From Prevotella sp. UBA2756 (GTDB lineage Bacteria > Bacteroidota > Bacteroidia > Bacteroidales > Bacteroidaceae), in contig DEJE01000020.1 of NCBI GenBank assembly GCA_002353205.1, forward strand, positions 89,716 through 153,715: a stretch of 64,000 nucleotides of DNA, given 5' to 3'. Made by a program: the position numbers and the translations under genes. This document shows, piece by piece, positions 6,514-16,368 of this stretch. The notes beneath the pieces were generated by a model. The model had not been told where the DNA came from, did not search any database, and saw only the letters and a program-made list of their open reading frames with translations. Numbering within the stretch: position 1 is the stretch's first letter; each line of letters begins with the position of its first letter.

Positions 6514-8925
6514 TCAGTTGCCGGGACGCGGTGCGGCAGCCTGTTGTGCGGGCATCTTCCCCTCGAAGGCGAGGGTGATCTGTTGTGCGAGGTCGGTGTA
6601 GTGGGCGCGCGTGGTGGCGTCGGCGGTGCGTGCTGTGCGCAGGCGCTGTCGGATGCTGTTGAGCATGAGCGTGATGAAGGGTCGCGCGTCGTTGCTGTCG
6701 GTGGCTGTCCATCCCTTGATGAGTCGCTTCACGGCCTGCTGCTGTATGTATCGGTTCCACGACGAGAGCTTCGCACCGCTGGCCGTCTCGCGGAAGAGCA
6801 TGGTCACCACGTCGGCGGCGTAGGCCTCGGGCTGGTAGGCGCGGGCGTCGTTGGCATACCAGCACAGGCGGTTCAGGGTGACGGTGGAGAGCAGTTGTGC
6901 GAGCATCTGGTCGGCCAGGGGCCGTATGAGGCGCTCGGGGCTGGTGCTGAATCGCATGACGTAGGGCTCGCTGATGAGCCACGATGGCCTTGTCACCACA
7001 TTCTTCTCGAGCCAGGCGAGGGCTTTCTTCTGCCGGGCTTTCTCCTCGATGGTGTAGACGGCGCCCTGCTCCTCGGCGCTCTTGTAGTGGTGATAGACGC
7101 CGGCGATGTTCTGGCTGACGTGTCCCACGTAGCGTCGCATCTGTCCGACGAGCGAGTTGTAGACCTGTTCCAGGTTCTTTCCCATGTCGCCCTCCTCGTA
7201 GGTCCACTGCGGCAGCTGTCCGACGATGCGCTTGAGGTTCATGATGCCGTAGTCGGAGGCGCGGAAGGGGTCGTCGCCGAGGTCTTCGGTCTGCGCGCAG
7301 GGGTCGTTGTCGTTGCCTTCGCCGCCGAACCACAGCCGCTTGTTCTTCTGGGCTGCGATTGTTTTCTTGTTGAGGGCGAGCCGTTCCGTCTCCTCATCCT
7401 TGGCGTCGGGGAAATAGGTGTAGCCCCACTCGATGGCCCACTTGTCGTAGTCGTTGATGCGTGGGAACATGCCGGCGTCGGCGATGTTGTCGTCGGGCTG
7501 TGCCACGTAGTTGAAGCGGGCGTAGTCCATGATGCTCGCCGTGTGGCCGTGGCGCTCCACCCACTGCTTGTCGCGCAGCGAGTCGACGGGCGTTGCCGAG
7601 CTGGCGCCCATGTTGTGGCGCAGTCCGAGCGTGTGGCCCACCTCATGGCTGCTGACGAAGCGTATGAGCTGCCCCATGAGCTCGTCGTCGAACTTCATCT
7701 TTCGTGCGCGGGCATCGACGGCTCCGGCCTGTATCATGTACCAGTCGTGCACCAGCTGCATCACGTTGTGGTACCATCCGATGTGGCTTTCCAGTATCTC
7801 GCCCGACCGCGGGTCGTGGAGCTGCGGACCGTAGGCGTTGGAGATGGGCGATGCGAGGTAGCGTATGACGGAGTAGCGCGCGTCCTCGAGGCTCATGGTG
7901 GAGTCGTCGGGCCATTCGAGGGCTTTGATAGCATTTTTGAATCCTGCCTTCTCGAAGGCCACGTTCCAGTCTTCCACGCCCTGAATGAGGTATTTGCGCC
8001 ACTGTTTGGGCGTGGCCGGGTCGATGTAGTAGACGATGGGCTTCTTCGGCTCCACCAGTTCGCCGCGGCGGTAGCGGTCCATGTCCTCCTGGCGCGGCTC
8101 CAGGCGCCAGCGCACGGCCACGGTCTGGCTCTTCACCTGCTGCTGGTCGTCGCCGTAGACGCGGTGGTTGTCGGTGAAATAGCCCACTCTCTTGTCGAAG
8201 GTTCGCAGTCGCATGGGTTCCTTCGGCAGCATGACGAGCGACGTGTTGAGCCTGACGGTCATCCATCCGGCCTCCTGCGCGGCGGGAATCTTGCTCGTGC
8301 CCTTCACGGCGAAGGTCTTCACCGTCTCTATCTCCGTGTTGATGGGGAAGGTGCTGATGTGGTCTACATACGACAGTTCGGGCTTGATGGCCCCCATGTT
8401 GAGGCGGTTCTTCACCGAGGAGTAGATGCTGAGCACCTGGTTGTCGCCCTTCAGCAGGTCGGTCACCTTGATGCTGTAGAGCCGGTTCTTCAGCGTGTCG
8501 GTGAGCGTGGAGTCTATTTTGATGTTGGCCACGATGGGGTCTTCGTTGGCGGCACGCACGGCCCGCGCTATGTGGTCAGTGCTGTCGGCCGTGGCGTCGT
8601 ACATCATGGAGCGCAGGAGCATGAACTTGTCGCGCTTCTCCCAGTAGAGGACGACGCTGTTGGCCAGCTCGCCGCCGTACATGCCGGCCTCGACGGGTGT
8701 GCTGACGAAGCGTGTGGAGGCGAGGAAGGGCCTCCCCAGGAGCGAGTCGGCAATCTGGAAGTACCAGTCGTCCTTGTGGTGCTGCACGTTGAACAGTCCC
8801 TGCTTGGCAGGAGCCCTCACCTCTTTCTTGGCTGGCGGCGGGGCTTGTTTCTTCTTTTTCTTCTTCGCATCGGCAGGCATGGCAGCCACCATGAGCAGGC
8901 AGATGGCGAACACGATTTTCTTCAT
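6514..8925 (-). CDS. Secreted zinc-dependent metalloprotease (DUF5117/DUF5118 type)
   Basis: An 803-residue protein with an N-terminal signal peptide ending in MPADA, followed by a Lys-rich stretch (KKKKKK). The zinc-binding signature SHEVGHTLGLRHNMGASS, near residue 440, is the extended HExxHxxGxxH motif of metzincins. The size and domain plan fit the large Bacteroidetes metalloproteases with N-terminal DUF5118 and DUF5117 regions and a C-terminal DUF4953-like region. It is probably periplasmic or exported. Its substrate is unknown. A short GAGGC/GCCTC hairpin lies in the 5' leader (about 8936-8948). No clear TAnnTTTG promoter is seen. Confidence 0.88.
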   Translation of the reverse strand: MKKIVFAICLLMVAAMPADAKKKKKKQAPPPAKKEVRAPAKQGLFNVQHHKDDWYFQIADSLLGRPFLASTRFVSTPVEAGMYGGELANSVVLYWEKRDKFMLLRSMMYDATADSTDHIARAVRAANEDPIVANIKIDSTLTDTLKNRLYSIKVTDLLKGDNQVLSIYSSVKNRLNMGAIKPELSYVDHISTFPINTEIETVKTFAVKGTSKIPAAQEAGWMTVRLNTSLVMLPKEPMRLRTFDKRVGYFTDNHRVYGDDQQQVKSQTVAVRWRLEPRQEDMDRYRRGELVEPKKPIVYYIDPATPKQWRKYLIQGVEDWNVAFEKAGFKNAIKALEWPDDSTMSLEDARYSVIRYLASPISNAYGPQLHDPRSGEILESHIGWYHNVMQLVHDWYMIQAGAVDARARKMKFDDELMGQLIRFVSSHEVGHTLGLRHNMGASSATPVDSLRDKQWVERHGHTASIMDYARFNYVAQPDDNIADAGMFPRINDYDKWAIEWGYTYFPDAKDEETERLALNKKTIAAQKNKRLWFGGEGNDNDPCAQTEDLGDDPFRASDYGIMNLKRIVGQLPQWTYEEGDMGKNLEQVYNSLVGQMRRYVGHVSQNIAGVYHHYKSAEEQGAVYTIEEKARQKKALAWLEKNVVTRPSWLISEPYVMRFSTSPERLIRPLADQMLAQLLSTVTLNRLCWYANDARAYQPEAYAADVVTMLFRETASGAKLSSWNRYIQQQAVKRLIKGWTATDSNDARPFITLMLNSIRQRLRTARTADATTRAHYTDLAQQITLAFEGKMPAQQAAAPRPGN

Positions 8926-8984
8926 TGCGGTAAACGAGGCTTTGCCTCTAAATAATAAGTGATAAATGATTCAACTATCTCAAG

Positions 8985-9060
8985 CTCTGCTTGTCTTTTG
9001 GGAGTTTATCTTTAGGGAGTTTAGGAGACACTCCTATACTCCTACACTCCTTAAACATGC
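8985..9060. repeat. Short ACTCCTAN-type repeat between murF and the metalloprotease gene
   Basis: Three 8-bp units of ACTCCTAT/ACTCCTAC/ACTCCTTA type at about 9030-9053 are preceded by two GGGAGTTTA copies (about 8999-9024). The two halves are partly inverted relative to each other and could pair in the transcript downstream of murF. Confidence 0.5.
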
Positions 9061-9077
9061 GAGAATAAATGATAAAT

Positions 9078-10433
9078 CTACAGCAGCTCGGGCAACTGCC
9101 ACAGCCGTATGCTGTTGCTGCCTTTGACCAGTATGTAGAAGCCTTCGGGACGCTCCTGCGCAATGGCTTTCTTGACCGCTTCCACGTCGGCAAACTTGCG
9201 GTAGCTGCAATCGGTCTTCCCGAACTCTTCGCCCACGAGCCAGACGGTCTCCAGTCCGTACTCCTTCATCAGGTCGACGGCCTTCTGGTGCTCCTCGGCC
9301 GAGACGTCGCCCAGCTCGCGCATGTCGCCGAGGATGGCCATCTTCGGGCTGACATCCATGTCGCGGAAGTTGCGCAGGGCTGCCGCCATGCTGGTGGGGT
9401 TGGCGTTGTAGGCGTCCACGATGAGGTGGTTGCTTTCGGTTTCGGTCAGCTGTGAGCGGTTGTTGTGCGGTACGTAGTCGCTCAAGGCACGGTTGATGAG
9501 CTCGGGATCGACGTCGAAGTAGAGTCCGACGGAGATGGCCGCCAGCATATTATAAAGATTGTAGGACCCGATGAGGTGCGTGTTCACCGTGAACCACTCC
9601 TGTTCTTCCTCCTCGCTGTCGTAGAAGCACCACTGGAAACGCAGGTAGGGGTCGCAGGCAACGACGCGTCCCAGCACTGAAGTATCTTCCGTGGGGGTCG
9701 TCCCGTAGCCGGCAGTGAAGATGATGTTGCGCTCGCTGACCATCTGCATCAGGTCTTCGTCGTCGGTATTCACGAAGACGAAACCTTCGTCGATGCTGTT
9801 TTCATCAGCCTGGCTGAGGAAGTCGTAGAGCTCCCCCTTCGTCTTTTTCACACCCTCGAAAGAGCCGAAGCCCTGCAAGTGGGCGCGGCCGACGTTGGTG
9901 ATGAGCCCACAAGTGGGCTCGGCCGTGTTGACCAGCGTCCGTATGTCGCCGGGATGGCTGGCTCCCATCTCTATGACGGCTATCTGATGGTCCTTGTTCA
10001 GACGGAAGAGCGTCTTTGGCACGCCCACGTCGTTGTTGAAGTTGCCCTGCGTGAAGAGCACGTTGTATTTCTGCTGTAGCACGGTGGCAACCAGTTCCTT
10101 CGTGGTCGTCTTGCCGTTGGTGCCTGTGATGCCGATGACGGAGATGGGGAACTGTCGCCGATGCTCGCGGGCCAGGTCCTTGAAGGTCTGCAGGCAGTCG
10201 TCGACGAGGATGAGGCGCGGGCGGTATTCCGTGCCCTCGGCCTCGCCCGCCACGCCCTCGTCGTCGACAATGGCGTAGGCGCAGCCTTTCTGCAAGGCCT
10301 GCACGGCGAATTTGTTTCCATCGAACGATTCTCCCTTCAGTGCGAGGAAGATGCTGCTTTCGGGGCAGTCGCGGCTGTCCGTGGTGATGCACGGATGCTC
10401 CTTGTAGAGGTTATAGAGTTCTTTGATATCCAT
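9078..10433 (-). CDS. murF: UDP-N-acetylmuramoyl-tripeptide--D-alanyl-D-alanine ligase
   Basis: A 451-residue Mur ligase. The ATP-binding P-loop GITGTNGKTTTKE is followed by FNNDVGVPKTLF and EMGASHPGDI, the motifs typical of MurF. The C-terminal domain carries DAYNANPTSMAAAL, which is diagnostic for this step. The enzyme adds D-Ala-D-Ala to the UDP-MurNAc-tripeptide in the cytoplasm. An upstream in-frame Met at 10502 lies inside the promoter -7 element, so MDIKELYNLY at 10433 is the start. The gene is alone on its strand here, separated from the efflux operon by a GC-rich palindromic repeat. Confidence 0.96.
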   Translation of the reverse strand: MDIKELYNLYKEHPCITTDSRDCPESSIFLALKGESFDGNKFAVQALQKGCAYAIVDDEGVAGEAEGTEYRPRLILVDDCLQTFKDLAREHRRQFPISVIGITGTNGKTTTKELVATVLQQKYNVLFTQGNFNNDVGVPKTLFRLNKDHQIAVIEMGASHPGDIRTLVNTAEPTCGLITNVGRAHLQGFGSFEGVKKTKGELYDFLSQADENSIDEGFVFVNTDDEDLMQMVSERNIIFTAGYGTTPTEDTSVLGRVVACDPYLRFQWCFYDSEEEEQEWFTVNTHLIGSYNLYNMLAAISVGLYFDVDPELINRALSDYVPHNNRSQLTETESNHLIVDAYNANPTSMAAALRNFRDMDVSPKMAILGDMRELGDVSAEEHQKAVDLMKEYGLETVWLVGEEFGKTDCSYRKFADVEAVKKAIAQERPEGFYILVKGSNSIRLWQLPELL

Positions 10434-10499
10434 AGATGAGGTGATGATGCTCGCGCTTCGACGAGAGGGCAATGTTGCCCTCTCTGTGGCGAGGTGCTG

Positions 10500-10531
10500 C
10501 AAATTTAATCACTTTTGTCGAAACGGCCAAA
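10500..10531 (-). promoter_or_regulatory. murF promoter
   Basis: On the minus strand TTTG (10531-10528), a 20-base spacer and TAAATTTG (10507-10500) match the Bacteroidetes consensus exactly. It lies about 66 bases before the murF start. Confidence 0.8.
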
Positions 10532-10617
10532 TAAAAGGTTCATTTATTTCATGTCACGTTCCGTCGAATCCGCCGCTCGAAAAGGGAAGGAAAGAAATTA
10601 CCGTAATTGACGTAATT

Positions 10618-10655
10618 CAGCTCCCTCCCCTCGGGGAGGTTAGAAGGGGGCCTAC
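10618..10655. repeat. GC-rich palindromic repeat (CCTCCCC-GGGGAGG type)
   Basis: A 16-base perfect palindrome, CCTCCCCTCGGGGAGG (10624-10639), is followed by an AGAAGGGGGCC segment. The same element recurs in multi-copy arrays at 47367-47575 and 49953-50082. It lies just downstream of the TolC-family gene. Confidence 0.75.
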
Positions 10656-10670
10656 CAGCTCTTTGCCGTA

Positions 10671-12092
10671 TCAGTGGTTGGTGCCGGTGGCCTGCCTGTA
10701 GTCGAGCAGTTTGTTCTGGTAGTCGGCGAAGGCGTCGGTGCGGCTGTCGAGGGCTTGCTGGTAGAGCAGCTGCGCCTGCAGGAGGTCGCTCATGGTCGAC
10801 GTTCCTGCGCGGTAGAAGTCGCGGTTGAGGCGCAGGTTCTCGCTCGCCTGGTCGATGCTTCGCTGTGCGATGGTGAGCTGCTGGTATGCCTCGTTGACGT
10901 CGTTCCACGTCTTCTGCATCCTGATGTTGAGCATCTGCGAGTTGTCGGCGAGCTCGTCGACGGCTTTCTGCTGGTCGATCTTGCTGCGCTTGATGGCGTG
11001 TGAGCCGCCCCACCAGTCGGAGATGGGAATGCTGAGGGTGGCGAAGACCATGGCGAAGGTTCGGTCGTTCTCCAGCAGGTTGTGGTAGTTGTAGCCTGCG
11101 CCGACGGCCAGCGAGGGCAAGTTCTTCCCCACGGCGAGGCGCCGCTGCAGGTCGGTGGCCTCCACCTGTTTCTGCAACAGCTGATATTCGGGCAGCCGCT
11201 CGAGGGCATTGCCGTCGGCGAGGGGCGCGGGGAGGGTGGGCGACATGTTGTCGGAGGCGGGTATGATGACGTCGAAGGCCGCTGCCGCCGCGTCGTTTTG
11301 CCGGGCGTCGGCGGTGGGCGCTGCCAGTCCGCAATACTGAGCGAGGAGCATCTTGACGATGCTGATGCCGTTGAGTACCTTCACGCGCTGGCTCTCGACG
11401 TCGTTCTGCCGCAGTTGCACCTGCAGTTGGTCGTTGCGCAGGGCGACGCCCGCCCTCACCGCTACATCCACATCGCGGCGTATGGAGGCCAGCATGCTGT
11501 CGACGGCAGCCAGCGTGTTCAGCTTCTCGCGGAGCGACACCAGCTGCCAGTAGTATTGCTCGACGGTCTTCTCAACCTCGTTTTCGGAGAGCTGTAGCTG
11601 CAGGTGGCTCACCTCCTCGCCCACCTTGGCCAGTCGGTTGCCGTTGACGATCTGTCCGCCTGCGAAGAGGGGCTGCACGGCCGTGACGCTGGCAATGGTT
11701 CCCTTCTTCATCATCGACATGCTGATGGGGTTGGACAGTTCGAGGAGCATCTCCTGCGGCAGGATCTGTGCCAGCGAAGCTCCGAGCGAGGGCGACAGCA
11801 TCTCTGATGGGTTCATGTCCATCTTGACCATGCCGCGGTTGGCATTGAACCACATGGCAGTGGCGCTGACGTTGGGGAAATACTTGGTGTAGGCCTCCTT
11901 GCGCTGCTCCTGGGCCGACTGTATGGCGTAGTGAGCCTTCCTGACGGCCATGTTGTTCTGCAGGGCAGAGTCTTTGAGCTGCTGCAGGGTGTAAAGCCTC
12001 GCCCCGTCTCCCACGGAGAGGGGAGTGGAACCTTGAGCGAACGCAACGGATGCGATGAATAACAGCTCAACTGATATGATATATTTTTTCAT
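10671..12092 (-). CDS. TolC-family outer membrane efflux channel
   Basis: A 473-residue protein (start MKKYIISVELLF at 12092; Met at 12104 is an alternative). A signal peptide ends in ASVAFAQ, followed by long amphipathic alpha-helical repeats with heptad-like Gln/Ala/Leu spacing, e.g. YTLQQLKDSALQNNMAVRKA near the N-terminus and AEYQLLQKQVEA-like repeats in the second half. These are the two outer-membrane efflux repeats of TolC-like trimeric channels. It is the last gene of the efflux operon and would form the outer-membrane exit duct for the RND pump encoded upstream. Confidence 0.9.
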   Translation of the reverse strand: MKKYIISVELLFIASVAFAQGSTPLSVGDGARLYTLQQLKDSALQNNMAVRKAHYAIQSAQEQRKEAYTKYFPNVSATAMWFNANRGMVKMDMNPSEMLSPSLGASLAQILPQEMLLELSNPISMSMMKKGTIASVTAVQPLFAGGQIVNGNRLAKVGEEVSHLQLQLSENEVEKTVEQYYWQLVSLREKLNTLAAVDSMLASIRRDVDVAVRAGVALRNDQLQVQLRQNDVESQRVKVLNGISIVKMLLAQYCGLAAPTADARQNDAAAAAFDVIIPASDNMSPTLPAPLADGNALERLPEYQLLQKQVEATDLQRRLAVGKNLPSLAVGAGYNYHNLLENDRTFAMVFATLSIPISDWWGGSHAIKRSKIDQQKAVDELADNSQMLNIRMQKTWNDVNEAYQQLTIAQRSIDQASENLRLNRDFYRAGTSTMSDLLQAQLLYQQALDSRTDAFADYQNKLLDYRQATGTNH

Positions 12093-12124
12093 TATGATTG
12101 CCATGTTATGATATTGACACGTTC

Positions 12125-12168
12125 AGACTACTCCCCTCTCTGCTTGCAGAGGGGTTGGGGTAAGGCTT
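12125..12168. repeat. GC-rich inverted repeat between RND pump and TolC genes
   Basis: CTCCCCTCTCTGC and GCAGAGGGG form an imperfect hairpin followed by TTGGGGTAAGGC. It resembles the GC-rich palindromic elements elsewhere in the window. Being inside the operon, it could partly terminate transcription or stabilise mRNA. Confidence 0.55.
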
Positions 12169-12170
12169 TT

Positions 12171-15100
12171 TTACTTTAGGTTCACCTTCCAGTAGATGAC
12201 GGGGAGCATGGTGACGACCATGATGAGCGAGCCGATGCCGCCGGCGAAGATGGTGACACCGACAGGCATCCAGAACGACGACTGCGCGATGATCATCGGC
12301 ACCACGCCCACGGCCGTCGTTGCCGTGGTGAGGAAGATGGGCACCATGCGCCGACGGCCGGCCTCGTAGGCAGCCTGCCGAACCGCCTCGTTGTACGCCT
12401 TGCGATCCACGTTCCAGTCGCCATGTGCTGCTACATATTGTTTGATAAGGTCGATAGCATGCTCGAAGATGAGGATTTCGTTGCGCATGATCATTCCCAT
12501 GAGCGTGATGACACCCATGATGGAGGTCAGTCCGAGCGTGCGGTTCATCAGTCCCAGGCCGATGAGTGCGCCCGGGAGCATGAGTCCGAGGGCTGCTATG
12601 CAGACGGTGGTGATGCCGTACTTCTTGAAGTTGAAGAGCAGGAAGAAGAAAATGATGACCATGGCGATGGCCACGCCGCCGAAGATCTGGGGTATCGACT
12701 CGGCATCGTACTCTATCTCGCCGCCCACCTCGGCGCGGACGCCCTCGGGCAGAGCGATCTCGTGCTCCATGATGTGGGCCACGCGGCTCTCCACGGGTGC
12801 TGCATAGACACCGTTGGCAAACTGTGCCGTGACGGTGATGCAGCGCTCGCCGCCTCGGTGCATGATGCGGCTCTCGCTCCACAACGGCTTCACGTCGGCC
12901 ACCTGGCGGAGTGGGATGGTGGTGTTGGCACCTCCGAGCCCTGATGAGAGCATGGCCATGGGTGTGCTGATGCCGAGGTTCTCGATGTCGGAGAAGGTCA
13001 TGTCGCTGTCGTCTTTCACCACGACGGGCAGCTCGTAGTCGCCTTCCCATATCTGTCCGATGCGCAGGTCGGCGGTCGATGCGCTCAGGGCGAGCCCTGC
13101 AGAGGTCCGTGTGATGCCGAGCTGTGCGGCCATGACGGGTTCGAGCTGGACGTCGATGATGGGGTGGGGTAGGAAGAAGTCGGTGTGTACCCATTCGAGC
13201 TCGGGCATCTGGCGCATGCGCTCCATGAGCCTGTCGGCAACGACGTGCAGCGAGTCGAGGTTTTCACCGTAGAATCGGTATTCGAGTTCGGGCACCTCAA
13301 GGTAGTCGAGGCGCTTGAAGCGGATGTAAGCCTCGGGGAAAGCTTCGCTCCACTGCGGCTGATACTTGGCGAGCAGCTGCAGGGTGGCCTTGTCGGACGT
13401 GGTGTTGACGATGAACTGTGCATAGTTCTGCCCTGCCATCTGCGGTGCGTAGCACACCATGAAGCGCGGCGAGGAGCATCCGATGAAGCTGGTGATGCCC
13501 TTCACGTCCTCGTCTTGCTGCATGACATGCCTCAGAGAGTCGGCAATGTGTCGCGTCTCGTCGATGCCTTTGCCTTCGGGAAGGAAGATTTCCACGGCAA
13601 ACTGGTCGCGGTCGGCAAAGGGGAAGAGTCGTATCTTGAGCGTGAGGACGATGAGCGTGGAGAGCATGATGACGCCGATGCCGCCCCAGATGGTGAGCCA
13701 CGGGTGGCGGAAGGTCATGTCGAGCACGCGGTTGTAGGTGTTCTGCACCCATTTGGTGATGGCGTTGCCACCGGTCGACACCTTCCCGGGCTTGATGATG
13801 AGCACCTCGAGGAAGGGGATGACGGTGACGGCGAGGAGGAGCGAGACCATCAGGTTGATGGTGATGGTGATGGGGAAGTCTTCCATGGCATCGTGGAACG
13901 CTCCTTTCATCGTGTAGAGGATGGGGTAGAAGATGACGCAGATGCACAGCGTGGCCAGCATCATCGGCATGAAATACTGCTTCGACGACTCGATGGCGGC
14001 CTCCTTGGGCTTGTAGCCCTTGCCGAGATACTCTAGATAGCCGTCGATGACGACGATGGAGTTGTCGACCACCATTCCCAGGACGACAATGAGTGCCGCC
14101 AGCGTGACGATGTTGAGCTCGATGTCCATGAAATACATCACCGCCACGGAGATGAAGGTGCTGAGGGGAATGGTGATAGCCGCTACGATGGCCGAGCGCA
14201 GGGGGAAGAGGACCATCATCACGAGGATGATGATGACCATCGAGATGATGAGGTCGCGGAGGAAGTCGCTCACGCTCTTGCCCACCACTTTGGGCTGGTC
14301 GGCGATGCGCGTGATGGTGACATCGTCGGGGAGCACGTCGCGGCGGTACTCGTTGAGCACGCCGTCGACTTCCTTACCGTACTGCACGATGTTGTTGCCG
14401 GGTGTCATCTCGAGCGACAGGAGCACGCAGGGGTGTCCGTCCTGCTCGATGTAGCTGCCGCCCTTGTCGTATTCGCGCACCACGCGGGCCACGTCTCTCA
14501 CGCGTGCCACCTTGCCGCTGGCGGGGTCGGAGAAGATAATCTGGTTGGCAATCTCCTCCTCGCTGTTCTCGGTGGGCTGTATGTGGATGGGAATCTGCTG
14601 GTCGTTGTCGTCGAGCGAACCGCTCATCGTGGTGATGCCCTGCGCCTGGAGGCGGCTGAAGAGCGTCTGCTGGCCGATGCCGTAGGCTTGTAGGCGCTGG
14701 CGGTCGACGTAGAGCGATATCTGTTCCTTCAGCGATCCGTAGACGCGCACGTTGGCAACGGACGGAATGCGTCGCAGACGGTCGGACACCTCGTCGGTGT
14801 AGTGCTGCAACTCGCGGTAGCTGCGCTGCGAGCTCTCGATGGCGATGAGCAGTGCCGAGGTGTTTCCGAAGTCGTCGTTGGCCACCAGTGCGAGCACTCC
14901 CGAGGGGAGCGACTGCTTGAAGAGCGCCAGTCCGTGCTTGATCTTGCTCCACACCTCGTCTTTGTTGTTCACGTCGTCGTTGAGGCGGAGCATCACGTAG
15001 CACATGCCGTTCTGCGAGGTGGTGGTCGTCTTCTCGCGGTTCACCTCCTGATAGGTGAAGAGGTAACGCTCCAGGGGTCGCGCCACCTGCTCCTCCACCT

Positions 15101-15287
15101 CCTCGGTGGTGGCTCCCGGATAGACGGCGACGACCACTCCCTGACGGATGGTGAACGCGGGGAACTCGTCTTTCGGCATCTCGTACATGCCGAAAAGTCC
15201 CATCACGAACAGAATAATGATGATGAGCAGTGTGATGGAGTAGTGTTCCAGCGGCCAGCTGATCCAATTCATTCCTTTCTTATCCAT
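12171..15287 (-). CDS. RND-family efflux pump, inner membrane transporter (AcrB/HAE-type)
   Basis: A 1038-residue protein of normal RND length. An N-terminal membrane helix (about residues 15-35) is followed by a periplasmic porter loop with VYPGATTEEVEEQVARPLE. A central membrane block contains VVLGMVVDNSIVVIDGYLE, whose Asp residues match the proton-relay region. A second periplasmic loop and a final membrane block with the conserved GVITLMGMIMRNEIL complete the duplicated plan. It uses the proton gradient to export small molecules; the substrate cannot be predicted. It is encoded between the adaptor and the outer-membrane channel. Confidence 0.94.
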   Translation of the reverse strand: MDKKGMNWISWPLEHYSITLLIIIILFVMGLFGMYEMPKDEFPAFTIRQGVVVAVYPGATTEEVEEQVARPLERYLFTYQEVNREKTTTTSQNGMCYVMLRLNDDVNNKDEVWSKIKHGLALFKQSLPSGVLALVANDDFGNTSALLIAIESSQRSYRELQHYTDEVSDRLRRIPSVANVRVYGSLKEQISLYVDRQRLQAYGIGQQTLFSRLQAQGITTMSGSLDDNDQQIPIHIQPTENSEEEIANQIIFSDPASGKVARVRDVARVVREYDKGGSYIEQDGHPCVLLSLEMTPGNNIVQYGKEVDGVLNEYRRDVLPDDVTITRIADQPKVVGKSVSDFLRDLIISMVIIILVMMVLFPLRSAIVAAITIPLSTFISVAVMYFMDIELNIVTLAALIVVLGMVVDNSIVVIDGYLEYLGKGYKPKEAAIESSKQYFMPMMLATLCICVIFYPILYTMKGAFHDAMEDFPITITINLMVSLLLAVTVIPFLEVLIIKPGKVSTGGNAITKWVQNTYNRVLDMTFRHPWLTIWGGIGVIMLSTLIVLTLKIRLFPFADRDQFAVEIFLPEGKGIDETRHIADSLRHVMQQDEDVKGITSFIGCSSPRFMVCYAPQMAGQNYAQFIVNTTSDKATLQLLAKYQPQWSEAFPEAYIRFKRLDYLEVPELEYRFYGENLDSLHVVADRLMERMRQMPELEWVHTDFFLPHPIIDVQLEPVMAAQLGITRTSAGLALSASTADLRIGQIWEGDYELPVVVKDDSDMTFSDIENLGISTPMAMLSSGLGGANTTIPLRQVADVKPLWSESRIMHRGGERCITVTAQFANGVYAAPVESRVAHIMEHEIALPEGVRAEVGGEIEYDAESIPQIFGGVAIAMVIIFFFLLFNFKKYGITTVCIAALGLMLPGALIGLGLMNRTLGLTSIMGVITLMGMIMRNEILIFEHAIDLIKQYVAAHGDWNVDRKAYNEAVRQAAYEAGRRRMVPIFLTTATTAVGVVPMIIAQSSFWMPVGVTIFAGGIGSLIMVVTMLPVIYWKVNLK

Positions 15288-15306
15288 AACTATGAACTAT
15301 GAATTA
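15288..15306. repeat. Short heptanucleotide array between adaptor and pump genes
   Basis: On the minus strand AATTCAT and AGTTCAT units directly follow the stop of the adaptor gene and run into the ATG of the pump gene. They belong to the same AGTTSAN repeat family as the larger arrays in this window. Confidence 0.6.
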
Positions 15307-16329
15307 GAAAACCACTTTCGTTCCTTCGCTCAGCTTCTGGTAGCCCTCGGTGACGATGCGCTGCCCGTCGGCGATGCCGCTGGCAATGCCGATGCGGTTG
15401 CCCTCGGTGGAGCCGACGGTGACAGGCGTGCGGTGAGCCGTGCTGTCGTTGCCGATGGTCCACAGGAACAGCGAGCCGTCGGCTTTCTTCTGCACGCTGG
15501 TGACGGGAACGGTGAGCTGACGGGCATAGGCGGGAGCGTGGGCGTTGCCCAGTGTAACGGTGGCTACCATGCCTGGCAGCAGCTGGTGCCCGCTGTTGGC
15601 CACATGGATGCGGATGTCGTAGGTATGAGTGAGGGCATCGGCCGCCACACCTTTCTCTATGCGTCCGCCGTTGAGCTGCCTGCCGACGGCTTCGACGCTG
15701 ATGGTCGACGGCGTGTTGGGCCCGATGCTGCCCATCTCGTTCTCAGGAATGGACACCTTCACCTTCACGCTGTTGATGTCGAGCACGGTGACGACGGCCT
15801 GCGAGGGCATGGCTGTCTCGCCCGTTGCCACGTTCTTGCTCCCCACGATACCGCTCACGGGCGACAGCAGACGGCAGTCGGCAAGGTTCTTCTTGGCTAC
15901 GGCCACCTGCGACTTGGCCTGCGCCACCTTGCTCTGTATCTCTACCCATTTGGCTTCGGGCAGCGAGCCGTTATCGTGGAGCATGCCGTAGCGCTCCAGG
16001 GCGTCGTTGGCCTGAACCATCTGCGCCTCGGCCGTGTTGAGCATGTTGCGTGCCTGGGTGTCGTCCATGACGGCAATCAGCTGTCCGCGGCTGACGTGCT
16101 GACCCTCGTTGACGAGCACCTGCCTGACGACGCCCATGCTGGTGAAGCTGACTGCCGTGCCGGCATTCTCCTCCACGATGCCGACGTAGGTCTGGCCACC
16201 GTTGCCTGCCGAGGCCGACACCTGCTCTGTCTTGACGCGGACAGGCGCTTTCGTGGCCTGCTCTTTCTTCTCACTGCAGCTGCAGACGACAATCGTCGCC
16301 AGCAACATCGCCCATTGTCTTGTTCTCAT
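15304..16329 (-). CDS. RND efflux periplasmic adaptor (membrane fusion protein)
   Basis: A 341-residue lipoprotein-like adaptor. The N-terminal signal ends in a CSCSEKKEQ stretch, so a Cys is likely lipidated. A lipoyl/biotinyl half-motif is seen in NEGQHVSRGQLIAVMD, then a coiled-coil hairpin (ARNMLNTAEAQMVQANDAL and following), the second lipoyl half in CRLLSPVSGIVGSKNVATGE, and C-terminal beta-barrel domains. It bridges the inner-membrane pump and the TolC-like channel. Co-transcribed with the pump, 16 bases upstream. Confidence 0.93.
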   Translation of the reverse strand: MRTRQWAMLLATIVVCSCSEKKEQATKAPVRVKTEQVSASAGNGGQTYVGIVEENAGTAVSFTSMGVVRQVLVNEGQHVSRGQLIAVMDDTQARNMLNTAEAQMVQANDALERYGMLHDNGSLPEAKWVEIQSKVAQAKSQVAVAKKNLADCRLLSPVSGIVGSKNVATGETAMPSQAVVTVLDINSVKVKVSIPENEMGSIGPNTPSTISVEAVGRQLNGGRIEKGVAADALTHTYDIRIHVANSGHQLLPGMVATVTLGNAHAPAYARQLTVPVTSVQKKADGSLFLWTIGNDSTAHRTPVTVGSTEGNRIGIASGIADGQRIVTEGYQKLSEGTKVVF

Positions 16330-16368
16330 TCCTATCGTTCTGTTGTCTTGTTATATTCTTCACACCTG

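Noticed and set aside
6544..8955. 803-codon plus-strand frame opposite the metalloprotease gene
   Set aside because: Shadow frame caused by GC-rich third positions. The minus strand has the signal peptide and zinc motif; the plus strand has Gly/Val/His-rich non-protein composition.
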